A stretch of DNA of 32,794 bases from the NCBI GenBank assembly GCA_009801015.1, contig VHZZ01000559.1, positions 100,850-133,643 of the forward strand, given 5' to 3'. This DNA is from Silene noctiflora. Lineage: Eukaryota > Streptophyta > Magnoliopsida > Caryophyllales > Caryophyllaceae. How positions within the stretch are numbered: the first letter of the stretch is position 1; the number at the start of each line of letters is the position of its first letter. Below, piece by piece: positions 12,190 to 22,500 of the stretch. The position numbers and the translations under genes were made by a program. The notes under the pieces are model-generated. The model saw nothing but the letters and a program-made list of their open reading frames with translations, did not search any database and had not been told where the DNA came from.

Positions 12190-13537
12190 CTGCACCATCA
12201 TAGCGGACAATTAATCTGTTAGAACCATAAAGTGTATATGCATGTCAGGAAACAATGTAAGTGAGACCTACTCAATGAGTCTATTGTACCAAAAAGCAAG
12301 TTACATTTCATACAACAGAAGCAAAAATTGGTTTCTCATCTCCGCTTTTTATGTCATAACGGGAAACGTCAACTAAAAAAGACGGTTTCAAACTACTTTC
12401 TGACAGCTCTAGGACCCTGTTCTGTCAGCAACAGTTAATATCTAGAGACCCTTCAATGCCTAAAAATGAGTGGTGTATGCGCATGTGGGTTACTGGGGTC
12501 TTGATACCCCACAGGTTATTCGACAAACGATGACTGTTGCTAATCGAGAATTATTTTATTTAAAAGACCTCATATTACAACAAAAAAACGGTTGATAACG
12601 AGTCTCAAAAATCAAAATGACTTCAAACGCAAATTTATGGCTCACCGCTGCCTAAAATGGTCAGACATGAAGCCCCCTACCCAAAAGCATAAAACAAATT
12701 GAGCTAAAAGATGCACGAGCAGGTGCTTATTGAGCCATGTGTAGCTAAAAAAATGCAAAGACATCATGGACTAACAAACCTAAACATACAACAAATGTTC
12801 CAATTTCAGACCATTAAAAGACATCAGAAAAGCACAAAACAAAACAAAATCAAACTGTCTGCTTCTCCGTTTCAGTTGATTTCTAATTACAACGTACTCC
12901 CTGGGTCCCATTCATTTGTCTAACATTTCTTATTCTTTGTGAGGCCTATTTTAATCAACGGTAAACAAATGATTAGGACAAAGGGAGCATCATAGTTAGC
13001 CAATTCTCAAGCCATTAAATTTCTGATTCGAATAAAGTCCAATAAACTATTCACAAATCCAACAAAATGTAGACTCTTCAAATGTGATAACAACATAACC
13101 AAGCAACATTTCAATAAACAAGCACACTAACATTAACATTAGCATCTAAAAACTCGATTTCAACCCGAAATCATAAGACATTGTGGCACCCTTTAAAACC
13201 CACATTAATCTCTAATCCAAATACAATAAATCATACAATTCAACCAATCAAAGACAACAACTTTACAAACATTTTTTACCAAACACTTCAATAATCACTT
13301 CAAATTGATACATAATTAACCTTAATTCCCCAAGATCTTGATCTGGGCACCAATATAAATGCAAACTTTACTCAATTCACATACCCACCTACCCAAATTC
13401 TAAAAACTATCATTAATTACACAAACAAAATTAACAAAAAAATGGTAAAAATGTATCAGCAAGTTGAAAATGTAGAATTGAAATTATTAAAAACTGAGCT
13501 ATAAATACAAAATTTGATAATGAAATGAAAATTTTAC
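12190..13537 (-). other. Probable 5'UTR intron of the ERDJ2-like gene
   Basis: On the minus strand a good donor (CCAAG then GTAAAATTTT) lies at 13538/13537. Acceptors occur just before the ATG: CAG ending at 12190 or at 12156, and which is used cannot be decided here. The interval is AT-rich, has no long open frame and carries a Stowaway MITE. A leader intron of this kind is inferred from splice signals only. Confidence 0.5.
12897..12987. mobile_element. Stowaway-type MITE, 91 bp, in the ERDJ2 leader intron
   Basis: The left end is CTCCCTGGGTCCCATTCATT with TA before it (12895-12896). The right end is GGTAAACAAATGATTAGGAC followed by AAAGGGAG, then CA where TA would be expected. It has the same 91-bp length as the copies at 17028 and 18124. 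Confidence 0.75.
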
Positions 13538-13740
13538 CTTGGATAAAGCAGGGGATGCAATTTGATGGGGGGTTTTGTTTGTGTAATAAAATGGGTTTTA
13601 TTGAGATTTTATTTCATTTTTTGGGGTTTTTCCATTTTTGGGAGAGAGTTATGGTTTTGTTAATTAGGGTGATTTTATTTCACAGATTCGTGTCACTTGA
13701 CCCAATCAGGAAGAGAATAGAGATCTTGTATTGGGTTTCG
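13538..13740 (-). promoter_or_regulatory. Putative non-coding leader exon of the ERDJ2-like gene with a short upstream ORF
   Basis: The minus strand here is C/A-rich, ends in a consensus donor at 13538 and precedes the gene in the right orientation. It contains an 8-codon upstream ORF (13635 down to 13609, reading MEKPQKMK). The transcription start is not defined; about 13740 is a guess. There is no clear TATA box. Confidence 0.45.
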
Positions 13741-13769
13741 TAATTTGATTTAATCGAGTCGGAAGTAGG

Positions 13770-13930
13770 CTATGTTTTCTCGGCTTAATTTTAGCTCAAT
13801 TCAACCCATATCACTTCAACTCAGTCTACTTTTATTTTCCTCAATTTATTTCAGCTCTATTCATTGAAAAAAACATCAATTCAGCTCTGTTCAACTCACT
13901 TGAGCTCAATTCAATCCAAGTCCATTTAGC
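13770..13930. repeat. Degenerate short tandem repeat based on TTCAGCTCA-like units
   Basis: Variants of CAGCTCTATTCA, CAACTCA and GAGCTCAATTCAA recur across about 160 bp just upstream of the ERDJ2 leader exon. The units are about 9-12 bp and poorly conserved, so this is an old simple repeat rather than a gene. Confidence 0.45.
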
Positions 13931-14690
13931 CTAAAATAACAGAGTTGTAGTATTTCGTAGCTCATTTGGAATTGTAAATATTTGGGTAATTACGAGGTTG
14001 AGTGAGATAGTGGTTTTATTGTCAAGTTGTGTAGAGATAACGATCGGTATATGATAGAGAGGTCAGGACTGCATATTAGCCCTCTCTAGCTCGACTTTGG
14101 GGACGGAAAACACGAACCGCCACCCGTTACACCCAACTGACTCGTTGAAAAAGCTTGGTTTTCTTCCTATCCGGACCAGGCCAAACTTGATGGATCGCCC
14201 CCCCGCGGTCTACCTCCTCGCAAGGATTGGTCTTGGGTCATGATGGCAAAGTTTAACCTCCACTGGTCTAATTCGCAAGCTTAGTATGCGATAATAAGCG
14301 TTATAGGTTAAGTCATTATTATTTATCTATTCAACTGTAGGGCGTATAATCTTGGTCAATTTTGTCCGCTCTAATCAAATTATTTAGATTTTTGTATGGT
14401 AAATGTAAATATTTTACCACAAAGTTATAGGCTTTATTATTTTAACTCTTACTAATGATCAAAGGTCTTAAATTTTGTCAAAACAGAAAGATTATTTTGG
14501 GATGGAGGAAGTATCAAGTATTGTTTTATGAGGCTTAAAAAAAACCAATCCATTATAATACAATTGAGTGTCGTTAACATTTTTTTAGACATTGGTTATG
14601 AGAGGAGAGAAGACGAGCCCGAGAAGGAAAATGAAATGACGAGGGTAAATTGTCAAATGCGCATACGTAAAATTTGTACTGACAAAGATT
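13931..14690. other. Spacer between the divergent genes, no gene seen
   Basis: A block at about 14060-14270 is clearly richer in G and C than its surroundings but has stops in every frame I examined and no recognisable domain. GGGATGGAGGAAG followed by TA (to 14513) resembles the right end of a Stowaway MITE without a convincing left partner. Confidence 0.35.
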
Positions 14691-14983
14691 AACGTAGTTG
14701 CTCTTTGGAGTACGAGTTTTACTCTATCATGGACCTTTTTTCATAATTTCTCCATACACTGCCCTTGTTCTAAAAAGCAAAGAAACAAATTATCCCTTTT
14801 ACTCTTCCTCTTAAAACTAATCAAATCTTCAAAAACAAGTATACATAATCATAGATTTTAATTTTCCTATTAACAATAATTTTAACTTCATTAGTTTTGC
14901 ATTAATTTATTTGGTATCAAATTAAATAGAACAAATGAAATTAAGGTTAGGTGAAACTATCGGTTATCAAAAATAGGGTTCAT

Positions 14984-15043
14984 GGGGTAAGGGCAAGGGT
15001 AAGGGTAAGGGTAAGGGTAAGGGTAAGGGTAAGGGTGGTTGGG
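14984..15043. repeat. (GGGTAA)n hexanucleotide microsatellite
   Basis: About nine near-perfect GGGTAA units run in a row, one with C for T. The plant telomere unit is the 7-mer TTTAGGG, and GGGTAA is also not TTAGGG, so this is a simple repeat and not an interstitial telomere. The G-runs could form a quadruplex on the plus strand. Confidence 0.85.
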
Positions 15044-15047
15044 GTGA

Positions 15048-15440
15048 TTAGAGAGGGGGCTGACGAAGACGAAAATATGACGAAGGTGTCGATTGCCGAT
15101 AAGGTCTGACGTGGATCGTGGTGGGGTTTGGGCAGTTGGGATTTGGTTGGGTTGGGAAGGGGAGTGCGGGTTTAGGTGGAGGAAAGGGTGAGCAATAAGT
15201 CCAGTCTAAGGTATTGGGNGGGGGGGGGGGGGGGGGGATGTGGGGCAAAAGGTAAGTATAACGGTGGCTGCAATATGACGAGACAGTTGGGTGGGTGAGG
15301 GGTGGTCTGAGCAAGTGGTTGGGCGGTGGCGTCAGAAGTGGTGACGCATGGGAGACGACGGTGAGGGTGGTGGATGGTGGCTGACGGGAAATGGTGATTG
15401 AATGATGGAAGTTATAGTGAGAAAATTGAGAGAAAAAATT
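15048..15440. repeat. G-rich low-complexity tract with a G homopolymer and one ambiguous base
   Basis: The plus strand is strongly G-rich and C-poor. It includes a run of about 20 G at 15216-15237, interrupted by an N at 15219. The proline-rich minus-strand open frame over it is a composition artefact. Confidence 0.6.
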
Positions 15441-15477
15441 GAATAAAAATGAAAGAGTAGATGAAAGCATTAAAATA

Positions 15478-16246
15478 GGGTCGTACTTTTTCACATACGG
15501 ATTTTACTCTTTCACATACCTCTTTTACAATATTACCCTTGTCATTTTTTCATTCGCTCATCTTCCTTCACCAAAAGTCACCAACATGACCTCCGTTCAC
15601 CACCTCCGGTCACTACCTCCGGTTAGTCGTGGGCAGACCTTTCTCCGACGGACCTAACGCCGACCGTCTGATTCAAGACTCTTGTCACATATTAAAGGCT
15701 TTTATTTTTAAAAGATAGATGACGAAGATACCATCTATCGTGAATGAATGTGACAGTAGAGACATCTTTATATAGATATATGCATCCATCATTTCGACAA
15801 GAGCAAATTACATGAAGAAAAAAATTACTGATGATGACGAAACGCTTTATTCACTTGAGCAAGAGTTACNGCATTCTGAACTAATTTGATAAGGTCAGTT
15901 GAAATAGCACTAAAGTTTGTTGGNCAGTGCGCAACGATCTTCCCATTTGCAGGCCTTTATTGATAAAAATTGATACTCTTTCACCATTAATTTCACTAAT
16001 TAACNATTAACAAACCCTAATAATTCCTATAAAAAATATTAATAATTGTTATAAACATAAAATTACTTCACCAGTTGGAGAATTATAATCCATTATTCAA
16101 GTTTTTGGAACAATTAGATTTGATTTTAGNGAAAAGGATAATATATAAGCTTGAATTTGTCTAGGTTAGAAAAAGGGTATGATATGGAAACTTAATGAAA
16201 AAGTGTATGTGAAAGAGTAAAGTCCGTATGTGAAAAAGTAATTCCG
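15478..16246. mobile_element. Non-autonomous TIR DNA transposon, about 770 bp, 8-bp target-site duplication
   Basis: The left end (ACTTTTTCACATACGG from 15485) and the right end (CCGTATGTGAAAAAGT ending at 16240) are inverted copies. The match continues for about 40 bases with few differences, and each arm contains TTTCACATAC twice. The octamer TTAAAATA lies immediately outside both ends (15470-15477 and 16247-16254). There is no transposase frame inside. An 8-bp duplication suggests hAT; adding the base before gives an 8-of-9 match, so Mutator-like is also possible. Confidence 0.7.
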
Positions 16247-16358
16247 TTAAAATAAAAAGGTATGACCCATACATAACTAATTACCACCCAAAATCAATAC
16301 CCCATTTACTTCCGCATTAGTGAGTTAGATGAGATAATTCATCATCCAAAATCAATCA

Positions 16359-16365
16359 TATAAAT
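16359..16365 (+). promoter_or_regulatory. Candidate TATA box of the Tic22-like gene
   Basis: TATAAAT lies about 195 bases before the ATG at 16560. A start near 16390 would leave a leader of about 170 nt. No experimental support is visible. Confidence 0.35.
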
Positions 16366-16559
16366 TGAGTCGTGCACTCGTGTCCATGATTTATGGTTCA
16401 GGTTAGAGTCGGGTTTATCAGGTCGGTTGCTGTAGCTAAATCAATCAACTATTCTCAAAACTTCATCCAACTTGAGCTCATAACCTGACAACCACATCTA
16501 AATTCTCTCCCACAAACGAAACCAAACCACCTGTCATGTAAAATATTCCATCCTTCTCC

Positions 16560-19500
16560 ATGGCTCCACAACCAAGACACCGCCACCACAGCCACCATAA
16601 CAACCACCACAATTTCCACCACATCACCACCTTTCTCCAAACAACAGCCTCAAACATAACCTCCTTCCTCACCCCCAAAACGACACCGTCCAATTCCCCA
16701 CCCAGAACGACACCGCCTCACCTCTTCCTTCCTCTTCCTCTCCCACCACCTCTACTCCTCCCTTTATTCGAGTCAACCCCCAATGACCCACCGGCCTTCC
16801 GCTCCAAACCCGACTCACCCGGGTCGGATTTCCCCTCCGTGGTCAGAATTGGCGGGTTGAAATCCACCGGAAGAAACGGTACCGGGTTAGGAAGTAGTAC
16901 CGGTGGGCCCGCTTTTGTTGGACAGGTGTTTAGTATGTGTGACCTTACTGGTACTGGTCTTATGGCTGTTTCTTCCCATTTTGATGTTCCCTTGTTTTCT
17001 GAAAGGTACTTTCTTTTCTTATTAATATTCGCTCCGTCCCAATCATTTATTTACCGTTTTATTTCTTTCTTTGTGAGAGGTATTTTAACCAAAGGTAAAC
17101 AAATGAATGAGACAGGAGTACTTTGTTGAATTATGCTTTTCTTATATACTCGAGCTTGTTAGGGTTGTGTAGTTAATTGTTATGAGAACGTTGGTTTCGG
17201 AAAGTGGTGAAGAGCAACAACGGCGACAACATTACCTTAGTGTGTCAAGGGGTCTCGCAAATTGCGGGGTAATGGGGGGATAAGTAAGCCTTATCTGGTA
17301 GGTTAACATAATGCAGTTGTTTTGGATGACGAGTAACAACAATTACGTCTAGAATTCTAAGAACATTATCTGGAGTATAAGAATTATGAGGTTTACGCGC
17401 AATTGGGGGATGATATTTGTCCCTTTGATGATAACAATTAAGTTGTAGGATATAAAGAAAAAATAATCATTGTTATAGGCAGTAGACCTCCTTATAACAT
17501 GCTCCGTTATGTTGTCAGTTCGGAGTATAATTTTAGGAAATTTTGTTTTGGTGGGATATGAGGTATCTCTATTTACATCTACATGCACATAAGGGTATAA
17601 CTCCGTAGATTCATTTTTTTTTGGTGAGCTTCCTTGGACTTTCGACTAATTAGCTGTCACTTCGTAGTTGAATTGAGGAATTTCTATTTGATATGGCCAT
17701 TGAATTGCTTGATATCACGCAACAAATAGTGAATTACATGTTTTAAACTATTAGTTTTACCCAAGTGTGAAGTGTATAAGCCACCGAAAGTGTCAAATGG
17801 AAGCTCGGGTCCATGTTTGCTCACTGATTGTTGGTTTGGGAGCTTTTGTCCTGTATTTCAATGAGCACTAACTCTTAAGGATCTTACCCTTTGCAATCTG
17901 AGCTTTGAAGTAGCCTATATGTTAGATAATAATGTACTCCTATACTATTATCCATATATACGTGCCGCCTTCCGCCTTTTCAGTTTGAAGCTAGGTTGGT
18001 CAATATGACAATTGACAAGTATACCACTTATTTTCAGTTTTCTACTGAAGTCATGATTCTCCTGGTTCACATATGCGTGTAGTGGTTTGTAGTTTTGTTC
18101 TTGGTAATAATGATGAGTTTGTACTCCCTCCACATAGTAATGGTCTTCCCCTTTCATTAAAATACTCCTCTCATATATTAGAGAAGTGGGAAGATCATTG
18201 GTGTATGGAGGGAGTAGTATTTAGGCACTACCACACTAGTAATCTACTCTTTCCTGGATCATGCACATTTGAAGCTTCAACTTTGCTTCAACCTTGAAAA
18301 GGACGGAGGTCATATAGGTCTTAGAATGTGTTATTGATGAAAACCACTCTTCCTTATTTCTCCGATCGTGATAATTGTTTCTTCGTAGGTTTTGTGTTAC
18401 TGGACCAAAAATAATCGTGCTTCATGTTGTCAAATTGTTTTTCCCTAGTTTTCTCCATGTTACCTGTTGTTACATTTGAGATTTGAAGATGTTTCTCCCT
18501 GCCTTACGAGTTACGAGTTTTGACTGATATCTGAAGGGTTCGAAGTCTAAGCATACTAGTGAGAATTCTTATGTAAAGCATTGAATGCGCTAATCAAGAA
18601 TGGTTACATGGTTAATAAAAAATATCAATTAGGCACCCCAAAGGACACTGAGATAAGAGAAGATGGAAGGAGGGAGAAGATGAAGCATTGTTTCTGTTGT
18701 TTTTCATTATTCTCCCATTTATTTGTTCACTTTAGCGTGTGCTTACATGAGTGCTATTGCTGTTTTGTTCCATGCATATGCAGAGCACCGGAGTGGATGA
18801 AGAAGATGCTGTCTTCAGTAGTAAAAAATGAATCTGGTCCTGTCTTCCGTTTTTTCATGGACCTGGGTGATGCAGGTGTGGGTGCAGCTCCAATTTTAGT
18901 TTGGTCCTTCTCATTGTAAGGGGTCTTGTTCGCTTTATATGCTGATTTGCGATACCCTGAGGGTCAAATAATGGGTTTACACTTCACAGTATATACATAA
19001 TGACGTAGATGGTTCACACTTCACATAATCAAATCTTATACAAATGTTCTTCAATTGTTTTCTGTAGTGGCAAAGTGTCTGGTGTATATAACATGATATC
19101 TCTTTACTTCAGCTGCTTTGGATACTCTACTAACTGTTCTTATCTTTTCAGTTTCATACGTCAAAAAACTGAACATACCCAGTGGTATTGTGGGATCTTG
19201 TCGACTTGATTTAGCATATGAGCATTTTAAGGTATGGTGTTACTTTTTTTTTCTTTACTTTTTTTTTTGTGTGTGTATGCATGATCTGTGCATCTGATGT
19301 GTGTAATCGTAGTGCGGAAACAATCATGTAGTTATGAATACAAATCCGATGAAAAGTATTTAGGCTGTAATAGGATGCGATGCGTGGATGAGGGAATGAG
19401 TAAGATGAGATGTGTGAGTTTATTAAAGACTAAGCTAGTATAAGGTTGAGATTTGCACTATTGCTTATGAAGAGGATACAGAAGGGTCCAGCTAGCCTAG

Positions 19501-22500
19501 GAAAGTCTCCTATACTACTAATGGGGTTATAACTTATTTAGTCAATCACTGTTGGACCAAACCCTCTGAATTGTGAGATTTACGAAAACTTGAGTGTTAA
19601 AGTTCCTGCAATGTTCTTTTTTATGCTATTGGCACGACTCCCCATCTCCATTTCTGTTGAGAACTGGCGGGTGGGCGATTAAATGTTCCCTTGCACTGAA
19701 TTCTGAACTTATTGATGTAATTTCCATCTACAGGAGAAGCCTCATCTTTTTCAGTTTGTTCCCAATGCAAAACAGGTAACAATCAGAAGTTTGTTGTTGG
19801 AGTTAGTATCTATTAAGCACATAACGTGAAATAGATTTTTATTGTTGGCTCCACTGATTTCAGGTCAAGGCAGCTAGCAAACTGTTGAATGGAAATAAAA
19901 GAACTAGTGGTAGGAGCATTGATGGAGTTCCTGTGTTCTCTGCCCAAAACTTGGATATTGCTATAGCAACCCCAGAAGGAGTTAAGTGGTATGTTGATTC
20001 TGTCATTTATAGTAAAACAGTAGTCCCCGATGTGTCCTCAAGAAGATCTGATTTCTATGTGCACATTACCGAAAGTTCATTTATAGATGATTTCAGGATT
20101 GTCGACTATATGGTAATATATCAAATAAAGAAACTATTTGATAGAGGGACGTGGTGGAATTTCACTTAACTAGAGTTTAAACTCTATACTGATTGGAGGA
20201 TACTACTTATTATTTGCCTCAATTATACTTGCGGAGTATGCTTGTAAATTGTAAAAGAAGTAGACGCCAGTGAAATGTGAAAAGGCTTGAAAAGGCGCAA
20301 TGTCATGCTCTTTGTCAACGATCAACTTCTAACCCTCTGGCCTTTGATATATCTTGGTACCAGAAGAAGTTGACTGAGTTAAGAAGGATCTTCTAGGGGT
20401 TCTTTTACTGATATAGAGATTATGAGGTCATTTTGTTTGGTGGTTTCAGGGAAGGGGAACTTAGGTCTCTCATTTCCTATACGTAAACCACTATGGTTGT
20501 CACAGAAACTTCCCAAATGCACCACCAATTCCGCTACGTCCCCGTAACTGCCATCAGTAATCAACCTTCACCATCATTTTTGAAGTTGAGGTAGAAATTT
20601 GTTTGGCGTTTGTTTGACAACCAATCACATGGAGGATGTGAATTTGGTTTCAGTTTCGTCCGTTTTTCCTCTCTTACATCCTTTCCCTTTCCACCTCTGT
20701 AGTATGGAGTATAACAAATATAGTAGCTGATGGGAGAGATAACATCTATTATATATCTAGGCTCTCGCTATTGTTACTGTTTGCAGTATGGGATTTAATC
20801 ATGGTAGATTTAGGTTTATTACTGATGTTGAAAACAAGAGGGACATAACTTCAAAACTGAACATTCTCATGTAAGAACTTTATAGGTCTTCAAATCGCTG
20901 CTCTTCACTTGATGTCGTTTAATTAATCATGTTTTGTGGGTGTGAATATTAGATCATTGAGGTTTGCTTAATACTACATCGAGACCAATATGAAAAAGGA
21001 GACATCAGGACATGTGACCGTATGTCTTCATGTATTTCATTAATCATTATTGATGTGGAAATAGCTTTTTATAATTGTAGGTTTAATTTTAGAAACATTT
21101 TTTAGAAATAGTGTAAGAAGACTTTTAGCCGTCCTGTCTAGAGATTGATTGCCCTTCTTTGTACTCTTTCTCCTCCTACTTCTCTTTTGATGGCCATATC
21201 ATTGCAGGGAGGCGAGTGGGTTGATTATATCATTTTAAGTTTCTATTAATGAATATACTTTTGCACCGTATTTGGATGGGGAAAGGGAGGGAGGAAGGGG
21301 ATTGAGTTAGTGGGAAGGATCCAACAACACTTCTCTAAGAAACAATTAAGCCCAAGAGGGGATCCAACGTCCTTTCTATTCTGTCTCATTCCACTTTTGG
21401 ATGTCTCCTTTACACCCTGTATATGTTGCTCATCCTCGGTTCATTGGTTCCATGTGCCGGACAGAGCTACTTTATGAGAAGTCTCATGTTTTTGGCTTAA
21501 AACGAAGGGTTCAGTATCATACTCATGTCTAAGTGTAGGATGATATTACTCTACTTAATATGAAGCAGTGGCACATGATTTGATTCCGTTGGAGGAATAG
21601 ATTTGATTTCGTAGACAATATTGGGCTCAATTCTAAATTCTAAAGCACCATGTCGACCTAACAAATTTGGTTCCAACATGCATAATTCAGCCCATGGACC
21701 AGTTGACTGAATTCGAGGCATGTAACCATGTACGAGGACTGAGAGAAACATAGGTTTCAAGTCCAATCTCCTTCATGACTTCATGGATTCTCTCTCCGCG
21801 TCCCCTTCTTGCTTGGCCATATGGAGGAATTATCATCCTCCCCTCTCTTCTCCTTCATGTCCTTTCTATTCTGTCTCATTCCACTTTTCGTTTCCAAAAA
21901 CTTGGGTATCAAATTTAAAGTTTATGTGAATTTTCAAACCACCTGGGGTGAAGCAGCCCTGAGTCTCTAACATTGCAGTTTGTGAGGAATCTGGTTATTA
22001 AAAACAAAATTTATTGTCATCAGGTATACTCCATATTTTTTTGACAAAAGCGTGCTGGATAATATTCTCGAGGAATCCGTTGATCAGCATTTCCATTCTT
22101 TGATTCAAAGCCGATATGTACAACGGGGAGGTGAAGTGATTGATGATAGCTTTCCAGCCGAGGCCATTGAAGAGAGTGCTGATAGCTTATGGGAGTCGAC
22201 AGAGGTGGGCAGAGATACATCTTATATGTCACGTAGACTTAGCAAGCAAGCTGTTAGGATATTTTTTCATGCCGTAGAGGATCCAAAATCCCGTTACTGT
22301 TTCCTTAAACGCGACATATCGTTGTGAATTATGAAAACTAATTATTTATTGGAGTTCTAAAGAGATGTTATCAACAGGTTCAGGAATTAATGGATGAAAT
22401 TGGACAGTCTGGAATACCATTAAGTGTCATATCAAAGGCTGCAGAGATGCAACTCCTTTATGCTGCTGATAAAGTATTGTTGGGGAACCGGTGGTTGAGG

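Larger units (their letters stand above)
17006..18783 (+). other. Large intron 1 of the Tic22-like gene
   Basis: This 1778-bp intron runs from GTACTT after the GAAAG exon end to a CAG acceptor. It hosts two Stowaway MITEs (17028-17118 and 18124-18214). The open frame at 18581-18919 only seems genic because it runs through exon 2 in frame. I see no other gene inside. Confidence 0.8.

Noticed and set aside
14060-14270. Coding fragment in the GC-richer spacer block
   Set aside because: Every frame examined is interrupted within a few dozen codons and no domain motif is present.
14984-15043. Interstitial telomere repeat
   Set aside because: The unit is GGGTAA, which is neither the plant TTTAGGG nor the TTAGGG repeat; it is a simple microsatellite.
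15048-15494. Proline-rich protein gene on the minus strand
   Set aside because: The frame exists because the plus strand is G-rich; it crosses an ambiguous base and a G homopolymer and runs into the arm of a transposon.
22052-22327. A Tic22-like exon ending at 22327
   Set aside because: The frame reads through the splice donor at 22205; the homologous protein continues at 22378 and phases fit only with the shorter exon.
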